The translations under genes and the position numbers were made by a program. DNA of 53,429 nucleotides. Source: Thermoplasmatales archaeon. GTDB lineage: Archaea > Thermoplasmatota > E2 > UBA202 > JdFR-43. Below are positions 1 to 8,349 of the stretch, piece by piece. The notes below the pieces were generated by a model. It had not been told where the DNA came from and did no database searches. It saw only the letters and a program-made list of their open reading frames with translations. Numbering within the stretch: the stretch's first letter is position 1; each line of letters begins with the position of its first letter. The stretch spans positions 1-53,429 of the forward strand of contig JACIWB010000004.1 in assembly GCA_014361245.1 (NCBI GenBank). Reading direction: 5' to 3'.

Positions 1-362
1 GGTCCACTCAATATAGAGGGGAGAAAACAATATGCTCTAATAGTCATTGATGGTAATTCAAGATTACACTGTAACATTTATGATAGAATAAAAACAGAAG
101 ATGTGACCCATTCTTTGAAAGAAACTATTGAAAAATGGTGTAAGAAAGAAGGTATAGAAGTTGAATATACTCCTCCCTATTATCCACAAACAAAAGGAAA
201 GATTGAAAGAGCCATAAGAACTTTCAATGAAGAATTTCTGAAAATGTTCTTTTATTACTTCAGGAATTTATTGAATGGTTTAACAATCATAGATACCACA
301 TGGGTATCCATGATTATCCTGCCAATGTATATTTTTCAAAAAATGTTACCGATGTTACTTGA
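1..362 (+). pseudogene. Decayed DDE transposase (integrase-core type), 5' end outside window
   Basis: Frame 1 is open from the first base and reads an rve-like core: an IDGNSR motif (first acidic residue), then PPYYPQTKGKIERAIRTF, which carries the family's glutamate. The segment that normally holds the second aspartate (a DNGxEF-like motif) is missing between the two, so an internal deletion is likely. Near position 250 the homologous frame changes: frame 3 continues with EFIEWFNNHRYHMGIHDYP, a normal C-terminal end for this family, and stops at 360-362, while frame 1 runs on as nonsense to 387. A missing catalytic block plus a frameshift indicates a dead insertion sequence. No terminal inverted repeat can be assigned because the 5' end is cut off. 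The exact IS family is uncertain. Confidence 0.7.
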
Positions 363-379
363 CAATACAGGAGGAAAAA

Positions 380-389
380 CTTTTTAATT
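380..389 (+). promoter_or_regulatory. TATA-like promoter of the porGDAB operon
   Basis: A cttttTAATT-type box is centred about 26 bp before the porG ATG at 411, and no Shine-Dalgarno sequence is visible in between. This spacing predicts a leaderless transcript. The inference rests on position only. Confidence 0.4.
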
Positions 390-410
390 GATTTGTAATA
401 CATTACCAAA

Positions 411-962
411 ATGCTAAAAGAAATAATATTTTATGGAAGAGGTGGTCAAGGCGCTGTTACAGCTGCAAATCTTCTCGCAAGTGCCGCCCTGAAAAGCGGG
501 AATAGAGGAGTTCAATCTTTTCCCTTCTTTGGAGCAGAGCGCAGGGGGGCGCCAGTAAGAGCTTTTGCAAGGATAAGTGATGATGAAATTCTTTTGAGGA
601 GTGAAATAAAGGAGCCAGATATTGTTGTTGTGCTTGATATAGGTATAATAGATGCAATTGATGTGACTGCTGGATTGAAAAAGGAAGGAATTATTTTGCT
701 GAACAGCAATCGCGAGCCATCTAACTTTTCTTTTCCATTTAAGGTTGCTACTGTTGATGCAACGAGCATTGCAATAGAAAATAAAATTCTTGTAGGAGGA
801 ATACCTGTGGTAAATACTCCCATAGTTGGAGCACTTATAAAGCTAATTGATGGAGTAAAGATAGAAGCTTTATATGAAGCAATAAAGGAAAGATTTCCTG
901 AAAAAATTTCTCAGGGCAATATAAATGCAGCAAAATTGGCTTATGAAAGGGTGAAAATATGA
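411..962 (+). CDS. porG: 2-oxoacid:ferredoxin oxidoreductase, gamma subunit
   Basis: 183 aa, the usual size of POR/VOR gamma subunits. The start has the family's FYGRGGQGAVTAANLLA motif, followed by SFPFFGAERRGAPVRAFAR and GGIPVVNTPIVGAL, all typical of this subunit. In the four-subunit enzyme it works with the delta (ferredoxin), alpha and beta (TPP) subunits to decarboxylate a 2-oxoacid oxidatively to acyl-CoA, passing electrons to ferredoxin in the cytoplasm. First gene of a gamma-delta-alpha-beta operon; its stop overlaps the delta start. Whether pyruvate or branched-chain 2-oxoacids are the substrate cannot be told from this subunit. Confidence 0.93.
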   Translation: MLKEIIFYGRGGQGAVTAANLLASAALKSGNRGVQSFPFFGAERRGAPVRAFARISDDEILLRSEIKEPDIVVVLDIGIIDAIDVTAGLKKEGIILLNSNREPSNFSFPFKVATVDATSIAIENKILVGGIPVVNTPIVGALIKLIDGVKIEALYEAIKERFPEKISQGNINAAKLAYERVKI

Positions 963-1204
963 AAACCGCAATATCATATCCAATTGAAGGAGCGATGGGG
1001 AAAACAGGAGCATGGCGTGTATTTAAGCCAGTAGTGGATGAGCAGAAATGCATAAAATGCTATCGCTGCTGGATTTTCTGCCCAGATTGTGCAATAGAAA
1101 TTGAGCAATTTCCAGTTATTGATTATAACTACTGCAAGGGTTGTGGAATATGTGCAAATGAATGCCCTGTAAAAGCGATTTCAATGGAGAGGGAGGGAAA
1201 ATGA
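959..1204 (+). CDS. porD: 2-oxoacid:ferredoxin oxidoreductase, delta subunit (2x[4Fe-4S])
   Basis: 81 aa with two ferredoxin motifs: CIKCYRCWIFCP and CKGCGICANECP, each followed by the usual downstream proline. The first has the altered CxxCxxC spacing seen in POR delta subunits. It passes electrons from the TPP-bearing catalytic subunits to free ferredoxin. Start ATG at 959 overlaps the end of porG (ATGA); its own TGA overlaps the porA ATG at 1201, so the operon is translationally coupled. Confidence 0.93.
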   Translation: MKTAISYPIEGAMGKTGAWRVFKPVVDEQKCIKCYRCWIFCPDCAIEIEQFPVIDYNYCKGCGICANECPVKAISMEREGK

Positions 1205-2313
1205 TAGTAATAGATACAGCAAATCATATCTCTGCTCTTGCAGCAAAAATGGCGAGACCAAAAGTTATAGCTGCATATCCTATAACCCCTCAAACAACAA
1301 TTGTTGAAAGGCTTGCTGAATATGTTGAGAAGGGAGAACTTGATGCAGAATTTATAAGAGTTGAATCAGAGCATTCAGCAATGACAGCATGCATTGCGGC
1401 CGAAGCTTGTGGGGTAAGAACTTTTACAGCTACTTCCTCCCATGGTTTGCTTTTGATGCATGAAATGCTTCACTGGGCGGGGCTTGCCCGCCTGCCTGTT
1501 GTGATGGTGAATGTGAATCGCGCAATAGGGCCCGGATGGAATATATGGAGCGATGCAAATGATTCGATGGCACAGCGCGATACTGGATGGCTTCATTTTT
1601 ATTGCTCAAGCAATCAGGAGGTTTTTGATACAATTATACAGGCATATAAAATTGCTGAAAGTAGCGAGGTGATGCTTCCTGCGATGATTTCATACGATGG
1701 ATTTATATTAAGCCATACATCAATGCCCGCTGGAATTCCTTCTCAAAAGGAGATAGATGAATTTTTACCTCCTTTTAAGCCGGCATGGAGCATTGTTGAT
1801 GAAACAATAACTCATGGTAATATAATTGAGCCATTAAATTATGCAAAGGTAAGGTATGATATGATGCTTGCGATGGAGAAAGCAAAAAAAGTTATTGAAG
1901 AAGTAGGCGAAGATTTTGGAAAAAAATTCGGCCGCTTCTACGGGCTCGTGGATGAATATAAATGTGAGGATGCTGACTATGTAATAGTTGCGATGGCTTC
2001 CATAGCAAGTGAGGCAAAGTTTGCGGTTGAAAGGCTTCGAAGCAAAGGAGAAAAGGTAGGCGTAGTAAATTTGCGAACGCATCGCCCTCTGCCATTTGAG
2101 AAATTAAAATATGATAAGTTGATTGTAATTGATAGAAATATTTCTCCAGGGCTTGGAGGGATAGTATATAATGAAATTAAGGGAAAAGTAAAGGAAGCAT
2201 ATGGTTTCATAGGAGGGATAGGAGGGATGGATGTTAGCTATAAGGATATTGAAAGAATTTATGAGCTTGCAAAAAAAGGGAAGGAAGGTTTTTATCCATT
2301 TGAGGTGAGCTAA
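1201..2313 (+). CDS. porA: 2-oxoacid:ferredoxin oxidoreductase, alpha subunit
   Basis: 370 aa. The N-terminal pyrimidine-domain signature AAYPITPQTTIVE and EFIRVESEHSAM is followed by the SDANDSMAQRDTGW segment and a C-terminal transketolase-like domain with VNLRTHRPLPFE. An upstream in-frame start at 1162 exists, but ATG 1201 forms an ATGA overlap with porD and begins at the homologous position, so it is preferred. Forms the active centre with porB. POR/VOR-type; a pyruvate-specific assignment is likely but not proven. Confidence 0.92.
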   Translation: MIVIDTANHISALAAKMARPKVIAAYPITPQTTIVERLAEYVEKGELDAEFIRVESEHSAMTACIAAEACGVRTFTATSSHGLLLMHEMLHWAGLARLPVVMVNVNRAIGPGWNIWSDANDSMAQRDTGWLHFYCSSNQEVFDTIIQAYKIAESSEVMLPAMISYDGFILSHTSMPAGIPSQKEIDEFLPPFKPAWSIVDETITHGNIIEPLNYAKVRYDMMLAMEKAKKVIEEVGEDFGKKFGRFYGLVDEYKCEDADYVIVAMASIASEAKFAVERLRSKGEKVGVVNLRTHRPLPFEKLKYDKLIVIDRNISPGLGGIVYNEIKGKVKEAYGFIGGIGGMDVSYKDIERIYELAKKGKEGFYPFEVS

Positions 2314-3206
2314 TGGCAATAAAAGATTTGCCAAAAGAAGAATATATTCTAAAAGGGCATGCTGCCTGCCCTGGCTGTCCCATTACAATTGCCCTGCGAA
2401 CCGCATTAAAAGCTCTTGGTAAAAAGGTTATATTTGTTATTCCCGCTTCATGCAGTGCTGTAATTCAATCTCTATACCCAAAGACATCTTTTGCATTTCC
2501 AACACTGAACATTGCATTTGAGGCAAGTGCTGCTGCAGCAAGTGGAGTTGCTTCTGCTCTTAAAATGCTTGGAAGAGATGATATCACGCCTGTTGTATGG
2601 GCTGGAGATGGAGGGACATATGATATTGGCTTACAGGCTTTATCTGGAGCGCTTGAAAGAGGGACAAATTTCATATATGTTTGCTACAACAATCAGATGT
2701 ATTCGAACACGGGCATACAGCGAAGCGGAGCCACGCCATACGGCGCATGGACAACAACAACATGGAGCGGGAAAAAGGAATATGAGAAAAATTTTGCAGA
2801 AATTGTAATGGCTCATCGCATTCCTTATGTAGCAACTGCAACAATTGCATATCCCGAAGATTTATACAGAAAAATGAAGAAAGCGAAAGAGATTAAGGGG
2901 GCGCGCTATATAGAAATTCTTGCTCCCTGCCCGCCTGGATGGCGCTTTGATATGAGCAAAACAGTTGAGATGGCGAGGCTCGCTGTTGAAACAGGAGCAT
3001 GGGTTCTTTATGAAGCAATTGATGGAAAAATTGAATTCAATCTTGAAAGCAAAAAAATTTTGGAAGGAAAGGAAAGGAAGTCAATTGAAGAATGGCTTAA
3101 AATGCAGGGAAGGTTTGCTCATCTTAGAGTAGAGGATATTGAAAAAATTAAGAAATGGATTGATGATAAATGGGAGCATTACAGGAAGATTTACTCAATG
3201 AAATAA
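2313..3206 (+). CDS. porB: 2-oxoacid:ferredoxin oxidoreductase, beta subunit (TPP-binding)
   Basis: 297 aa. Contains HAACPGCPITIALR near the N-terminus (conserved cysteines of POR beta) and the TPP/Mg motif GDGGTYDIGLQALSGA with downstream NNQMYSNTGIQRSGATP. This subunit binds thiamine pyrophosphate and carries out the decarboxylation. The start overlaps the porA stop (TAATG). The 3' end overlaps the next gene by 37 nt. Confidence 0.94.
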   Translation: MAIKDLPKEEYILKGHAACPGCPITIALRTALKALGKKVIFVIPASCSAVIQSLYPKTSFAFPTLNIAFEASAAAASGVASALKMLGRDDITPVVWAGDGGTYDIGLQALSGALERGTNFIYVCYNNQMYSNTGIQRSGATPYGAWTTTTWSGKKEYEKNFAEIVMAHRIPYVATATIAYPEDLYRKMKKAKEIKGARYIEILAPCPPGWRFDMSKTVEMARLAVETGAWVLYEAIDGKIEFNLESKKILEGKERKSIEEWLKMQGRFAHLRVEDIEKIKKWIDDKWEHYRKIYSMK

Positions 3207-3793
3207 AAATTTTGTATGAAAAAAGGAGAGAGGATATAGAAAAAAGGATAGATGAATTCAAAAAGGAAAAAAATAAGGAAGAAATTCTTGCAGAACTTAT
3301 ATTCTGCATTTTTACCCCTCAATCAAAAGCAAAATATTGCTGGTGTGCTGCAAAAAATATCTTAGAAAAAAATTTAGTTTGTGAGGAGGAAATAAGGAAG
3401 GAAATAAGCAGGATAAGATTTAAAAATAAGAAAGCAAAATATGTTTTGAATGCAATGAAAAATTTTGATAGAATATTTGAAAATATAAAAGGTATGGAAG
3501 GAGAGGAAGCAAGAGAATATCTTGTTAAAAATATAAAGGGTATGGGATATAAAGAAGCAAGCCATTTCTTGAGGAATATAGGAATTGGATTAAATCTTGC
3601 AATTCTTGACAGGCATATATTGAAAAATTTGAAAAATCTTGGAGTAATAGATGAAATACCATCTCATCTCTCTCGAAAAAAATATCTTGAAATCGAGGAA
3701 AAAATGAAGAAATTTTCAGAAGAGATATCAATACCTATGAGCCATCTTGACTTGCTTTTGTGGTGCAAAGCCACTGGAGAAGTTTTTAAGTAG
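3170..3793 (+). CDS. N-glycosylase/DNA lyase, archaeal Ogg2-like (8-oxoguanine repair)
   Basis: 207 aa, close to the usual size of archaeal Ogg2 enzymes. The helix-hairpin-helix region IKGMGYKEASHFLRNIG contains the candidate catalytic lysine (KEASHF), and the aspartate lies in LAILDRHILKNL. The N-terminal ELIFCIFTPQSKAK also fits this family. Predicted to remove 8-oxoguanine and nick the abasic site. The start at 3170 lies within porB; an in-frame TTG at 3212 is an alternative. Converges on the beta-helix gene, overlapping its 3' end by 8 nt. Being behind an oxidoreductase operon may be incidental. Confidence 0.85.
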   Translation: MGALQEDLLNEIKILYEKRREDIEKRIDEFKKEKNKEEILAELIFCIFTPQSKAKYCWCAAKNILEKNLVCEEEIRKEISRIRFKNKKAKYVLNAMKNFDRIFENIKGMEGEEAREYLVKNIKGMGYKEASHFLRNIGIGLNLAILDRHILKNLKNLGVIDEIPSHLSRKKYLEIEEKMKKFSEEISIPMSHLDLLLWCKATGEVFK

Positions 3794-5462
3794 AAGTGCT
3801 TTCTTTTGTGGAAAATATTACTAAACCCATTACAACAAAACCTTTTCTTGTTTTTTCCTTTCCTCCCGCTTCAAGATAAACTTTTATTTTAGAAAAGGTT
3901 ATTATAAAGAAAGCTTCTCCCATTATCATGTGTGGAGGAATATCAAATTCGTCACTCTGATTGTGCTCCCTACCCATCACATTAAAAATTACATAATAAG
4001 ATGCATTAATTGCTTCATTTTTTCCATTATAAACACCAATAACATATCCAAATCCATAATCCTTCTCTTCCCTTAGTTCGCTATTAATACCCGCACCGAT
4101 ATAAAGTTCAACATCACCTTTTTCCTCTATATATTCATATGCCCCTATGTCGTAGTTGTCCCCCTGTGGTCTTGGTATGCCATCATAATCAATTGGTGGG
4201 GCATTGTATGGTGTGCCTGCATCTATGGCAATGCTACCTTCTTTTAGATGGAAATCCCAGTTTTCCAAACTAATAAATAAGCTATCAATATCAAAGCAAA
4301 CTAATGAATTGACATCTTGCTTGCTGTAGATATTCCAGCCCCCTTTTTCAATATCGTTTAATGAAAATTCCTCAGTATATGCAACTGAAATAGCTCTATC
4401 TGCATTATCATTGTGGAATATGTTATAATCCCCGTGATAATTTTCTACACTCATTTCTTCAAATGCCAAACCGATGTTATCTCCTTCCGCCACTATGCAA
4501 TTATACATGCACAAGCTATCGGAGGAATTTTCTACCCATATATTGTATATTTTTGCATCCACGAAATCGCAGTTTTGGAGGAAAATTCTCCCTTCTTTTC
4601 CATCCCAGTCCAATTCAGCATTTGTAATACCATTTCTGTATCCCAAACAATTGACAAGCATTATATTATCCTCCCATAACTTATAGCCAGAATTCCAGCA
4701 GTGATGGGCTGAACATCTGCTCAGCGTAGTATTTTTTGCGCTGATGTCAAATCCATCAAATACATCATAAGATTCACACCCAATAAATGAAAAATTTTGC
4801 TGGTTTCCGTGGCCGAGGGCGAAGCCATCCGCATTCTGGCTGATATCGCTGGCGGAATGGGCGGTGCAGTTAATGAACAGACCATTGTAACAGTCTTTTC
4901 CTCCAGATGGAGAGGCATCTATTCCATAAAGGGTGAAATTATATACTTCTAAATTTTCAAAAACAAAGTCATGTGTTCCATCTGCAGCACCAATTCCATA
5001 AAAAACATTCCATACTTTACAGTCGCGTATCTCAATATTGGATGAATTTATAATCCATATTCCTGTATCACTCCAATTGCATACCTCAATCCCTATAAAT
5101 TTAAAATATTTGGAATTAATAACTACACCCGTTCCTTCTACATTTTTTCCATCTATTACTGGCTTCTCTTCCATATAAGCGGAAAATAAGATGTAGCCAT
5201 TTTCATTTCCTTCTCTTGAAATATAAACCTGTTCGTTGTATGTTCCCCCTCTTATATAAACTGTATCTCCAGCTTTTACCATGTCTGCGGCATGCTGAAT
5301 GGTTTTCCATGGAAAATTGATTGTTCCTGGATTGCTATCATTTCCCCAGGGAGCAACATAATATACGCCCCCATTTTTTATATTATAAGGATATAATTTT
5401 CCGCTGCCTGACAAGGTAAATAAAAAGATTAAACCAATTAGCAGACTAAATAATTTTTTCAC
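3786..5462 (-). CDS. Secreted right-handed beta-helix protein (DUF1565-like)
   Basis: 558 aa from GTG 5462. That start gives a clean signal peptide (MKKLFSLLIGLIFLFTLSG) and lies about 24 bp after a TATA-like box at 5481-5490, which fits a leaderless mRNA; a longer frame opens at GTG 5531. After the signal comes VYYVAPWGNDSNPGT and FPWKTIQHAADMVKAGDTVYIRGGTY, the classic DUF1565 start of parallel beta-helix surface proteins. It is followed by degenerate beta-helix rungs to about residue 400, a DYDGIPRPQ..DIGAYEY end motif and a C-terminal beta-rich domain. Likely exported, with polysaccharide or surface binding. No catalytic residues can be assigned. Confidence 0.8.
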   Translation of the reverse strand: MKKLFSLLIGLIFLFTLSGSGKLYPYNIKNGGVYYVAPWGNDSNPGTINFPWKTIQHAADMVKAGDTVYIRGGTYNEQVYISREGNENGYILFSAYMEEKPVIDGKNVEGTGVVINSKYFKFIGIEVCNWSDTGIWIINSSNIEIRDCKVWNVFYGIGAADGTHDFVFENLEVYNFTLYGIDASPSGGKDCYNGLFINCTAHSASDISQNADGFALGHGNQQNFSFIGCESYDVFDGFDISAKNTTLSRCSAHHCWNSGYKLWEDNIMLVNCLGYRNGITNAELDWDGKEGRIFLQNCDFVDAKIYNIWVENSSDSLCMYNCIVAEGDNIGLAFEEMSVENYHGDYNIFHNDNADRAISVAYTEEFSLNDIEKGGWNIYSKQDVNSLVCFDIDSLFISLENWDFHLKEGSIAIDAGTPYNAPPIDYDGIPRPQGDNYDIGAYEYIEEKGDVELYIGAGINSELREEKDYGFGYVIGVYNGKNEAINASYYVIFNVMGREHNQSDEFDIPPHMIMGEAFFIITFSKIKVYLEAGGKEKTRKGFVVMGLVIFSTKESTST

Positions 5463-5541
5463 AGTTCTAAAAAATTTTTTTATATTTAAGGGTTGCGAAG
5501 ATTTCACTATTTGGCAAAGTTGTGAGCTCACTATATAAAAA

Positions 5542-6162
5542 TCAAACTCTTTTAAATCCTCTTCTTACAAAAGAGGCAAGAGAATAAATTTTACATTTGA
5601 AAGGATTGAAAAAATTGTTTTCTCCTCCTATTTTTACTCTCTTTTTAATTATTTCCTCAATTGCATCATCTACGCTCTCTGCATTCATTTCAGTATATAC
5701 TTTTCCCATTTCCCATAAATAGTGGCCATCGCTTCCGGCGGTGAATGGCATACTTTTTTCATTTGCATATTTAATTGCTTTTTTATTCTGATAAGGAAAA
5801 TTCCTCCCATTCATTGCTTCAATTGCATCAGCATCAATCCTTAATTTTGAAAATCGAAATGGATGGGCAACAATTGCTATTCCTCCTTTTTCATGAATTT
5901 CTTCTATAACATCTTCATTTGCTTTTATTTCCTCTTCTATGCCTATTGCAAGAATATGCCCCTTTTTTGTTTTTATTTCCATTCCTGGAATTACAAGAAA
6001 ATTTTCAGCAATCTTTGCTGCATTTTTCGCCCCTTTGAGCGTGTTGTGGTCAACAACAGCCATACCTGAAAAATTCATCTTTTTCATATAATTTACAATA
6101 TCCTTTGGCTTTTCATTTCCATCAGAAGAATAAATTGTATGTATATGCAAATCAAATCTCAT
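5542..6162 (-). CDS. PHP-domain metal-dependent phosphoesterase
   Basis: 206 aa. Metal-binding motifs of the PHP family are visible: DLHIHTIYSSDG at the start, VVDHNTLKG, PGMEIKT, IVAHPFRFSK and a late GSDGHYL. Predicted cytosolic hydrolase of a phosphoester; the substrate is unknown. ATG 6162 is chosen because it forms an ATGA overlap with the metG stop and puts the DLHIH motif at its usual place; ATG 6174 is the alternative. Co-transcribed with metG. Confidence 0.85.
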   Translation of the reverse strand: MRFDLHIHTIYSSDGNEKPKDIVNYMKKMNFSGMAVVDHNTLKGAKNAAKIAENFLVIPGMEIKTKKGHILAIGIEEEIKANEDVIEEIHEKGGIAIVAHPFRFSKLRIDADAIEAMNGRNFPYQNKKAIKYANEKSMPFTAGSDGHYLWEMGKVYTEMNAESVDDAIEEIIKKRVKIGGENNFFNPFKCKIYSLASFVRRGFKRV

Positions 6163-8261
6163 CTTATTACGCATCCATCCTTAACATTCCCATCAATTTC
6201 TATGTAGCCAGCCTCATCTCTCAGGAACTTGCCATTGTAATCAACCTTTCCATTTCTGGATAGCATCCTTATCTTGGAAAACTCCTCGTAATCTATTTCT
6301 TCTTTCGCCTCTTTTTTTATTCCTTCAACGAAAACATCTCCTCCTTCCTTACCTTTTGCGAGCAAAATAAACGCCCGCCCCATGTCGGCGGCGAGCAGCA
6401 TGCCCTTTGATGCTACCCCCCTTATTTTTGTTTCCTTAAGGTTTGCGAGATATACAATTTTTTTACCGAGCAATTCCTCTTTGCTATACCATGGCTTTAT
6501 TCCAGCAACAATCTTTCTTTTTCCAAGCTCTCCAACATCGAGCTCAATTATGTATAGTTTATCAGCATTTGGATGATCTTCGATGCTTTCTATTTTTGCT
6601 ACCCTTAAATCAAGTTTTGAAAATGGCTCTTCAATTATATCCTCTATATTTAGCTTGCTGAAAAGAGGATATGGAGATGACAATTCATTTTCCTCAATTT
6701 CTTCTAAAGCTTCATCCCATCTGTGGGCAAAGATGCTATCTTTATAGCCGAGCATTTTCCATATTTTTTCTGCTGTTTTTGGCATGTAGGGCGAGGATGC
6801 TATTGCAATAATTTTTACAATTCTTAGGCAGACATTTATTATGCTCTCGCATCTTTCTTTGTCTTCCTTTATATACTTCCATGGTTCTGAGGCATTTATA
6901 TACTGATTTCCTATCTGCGCAATTTTCATTACTCTTTTTATTCCTTCCTTGAAGCTGCAATTTTCAATCATTTGCCCAACTTCAATAAAATTCTTTTTGA
7001 CTTCTTCAAGAGTTATTTCATCAATTTTATCTGCTTTTTTGTATTTAGTTACCCTTCCAAAGTTCTTATATGCAAATGAAATTACTCTATGAATGAAGTT
7101 TCCATAAATTCCAACAAGCTCATTGTTATTTTTTGCAACAAAATCCTCCCACTGCCAGCTTGTGTCGTGCTTCTCTGGCATATTTACTGCAAGATAATAG
7201 CGGATTGCATCAACATTAAATTTGCTGACTATATCTGGAAGCCATATTCCAATGCCCCTTGATTTAGAAAATTGCTCTCCAGAGAGGGTAAGGTATTCAT
7301 TTGCTGGCACATCATATGGCAAATTCAGCCCGCCGTGTGCCATAAGCATTGCGGGCCATATTATTGTATGGAAAGGGATGTTATCTTTTGCAAGGAAATA
7401 GTAATGCTTTGCCTCCTGCTCCCACCATTTTTTCCATTCATCGCTTTTTCCAATTTTTTCAGCCCATTCCATTGAAGCGGAGAGATAGCCAATTACTGCA
7501 TCAAACCATACATATATTCTCTTATTTTCATATCCTTCAATTGGCACCTCTACTCCCCAAGTTAAGTCACGAGTTATTGCTCTGTCTTTTAATCCCGATT
7601 TTATGAAATTTATCGTAAAATTGATAACATTATCTCGCCACCATTTCTTTTCTTCAAGCCATTTAATTAATCTATCTTCAAATTCTGATATTTTAAAGAA
7701 TAAATGCTCCGTTTCTTTTAAAAATGGCTTGCTCCCGCAGATTTTGCACACTGGCTCAATTATCTCGCTTGCCTCAAGCGTTTTTCCGCAGTCAATGCAC
7801 TGGTCTCCTCTTGCTCGCCCATTGCAGTATGGACATGTTCCTTCAACATATCTATCTGGCAGAAATCTATTACAGTTATTGCAATAAAGCGCAAGAATTT
7901 TTTTCCTGTAAATGTAATTTTTTTCATATAATTTAAGGAAAAAATCCTTTACAACTCTTTTATGAAATTCATTGCTTGTGCGGGAGAAGTTTTCAAAAAA
8001 TATTCCAAAGTCCTCTATATTCTTAACATGCTCCGCATGATAGCGGTCAACAATTTCCTTCGGACTCACTTTTTCTTTTTCAGCAGTTATTGTGATGGGC
8101 GTTCCATGCTCATCGCTCCCACTAACCATGAGAACTTCATTCCCTTTCATCCTATGATACCTGCCAAAGATGTCGCCGGGCAGGAGACACCCAGCGAGCG
8201 TCCCAAGATGCAACGAGCCATTTGCATATGGCCAGGCAACTCCTATGAATATCCTTTCCAT
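6159..8261 (-). CDS. metG: Methionyl-tRNA synthetase with C-terminal tRNA-binding domain
   Basis: About 700 aa. Class I signatures: PYANGSLHLGTLAG (HIGH-like) near residue 12 and GEQFSKSRG (KMSKS-like). Four CxxC-type zinc pairs occur in the connective peptide (CNNC, CPYC, CIDC, CKIC), so two zinc knuckles are likely. The C-terminal 110 residues (FSKLDLRVAKIESIEDHPNADKL) form an OB-fold EMAP-II-like tRNA-binding domain fused in the same chain; some archaea encode this separately. ATG 8261 suits a leaderless transcript from an AT-rich box near 8280-8292; ATG 8267 is also possible. Divergent from the NosD-like gene. Confidence 0.96.
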   Translation of the reverse strand: MERIFIGVAWPYANGSLHLGTLAGCLLPGDIFGRYHRMKGNEVLMVSGSDEHGTPITITAEKEKVSPKEIVDRYHAEHVKNIEDFGIFFENFSRTSNEFHKRVVKDFFLKLYEKNYIYRKKILALYCNNCNRFLPDRYVEGTCPYCNGRARGDQCIDCGKTLEASEIIEPVCKICGSKPFLKETEHLFFKISEFEDRLIKWLEEKKWWRDNVINFTINFIKSGLKDRAITRDLTWGVEVPIEGYENKRIYVWFDAVIGYLSASMEWAEKIGKSDEWKKWWEQEAKHYYFLAKDNIPFHTIIWPAMLMAHGGLNLPYDVPANEYLTLSGEQFSKSRGIGIWLPDIVSKFNVDAIRYYLAVNMPEKHDTSWQWEDFVAKNNNELVGIYGNFIHRVISFAYKNFGRVTKYKKADKIDEITLEEVKKNFIEVGQMIENCSFKEGIKRVMKIAQIGNQYINASEPWKYIKEDKERCESIINVCLRIVKIIAIASSPYMPKTAEKIWKMLGYKDSIFAHRWDEALEEIEENELSSPYPLFSKLNIEDIIEEPFSKLDLRVAKIESIEDHPNADKLYIIELDVGELGKRKIVAGIKPWYSKEELLGKKIVYLANLKETKIRGVASKGMLLAADMGRAFILLAKGKEGGDVFVEGIKKEAKEEIDYEEFSKIRMLSRNGKVDYNGKFLRDEAGYIEIDGNVKDGCVIR

Positions 8262-8320
8262 AAACATGTATATTTATCCTTTAAAAATAAGTTGTGGTCT
8301 GCAATATGAAAATAAAAAGA

Positions 8321-8330
8321 TATATAAATA
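8321..8330 (+). promoter_or_regulatory. TATA-like box for the large NosD-like gene
   Basis: A tatataaata box is centred about 24 bp before ATG 8350. No ribosome-binding site lies in between, so a leaderless message is predicted. Confidence 0.5.
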
Positions 8331-8349
8331 ATAATTTGTTTTGTAAGCG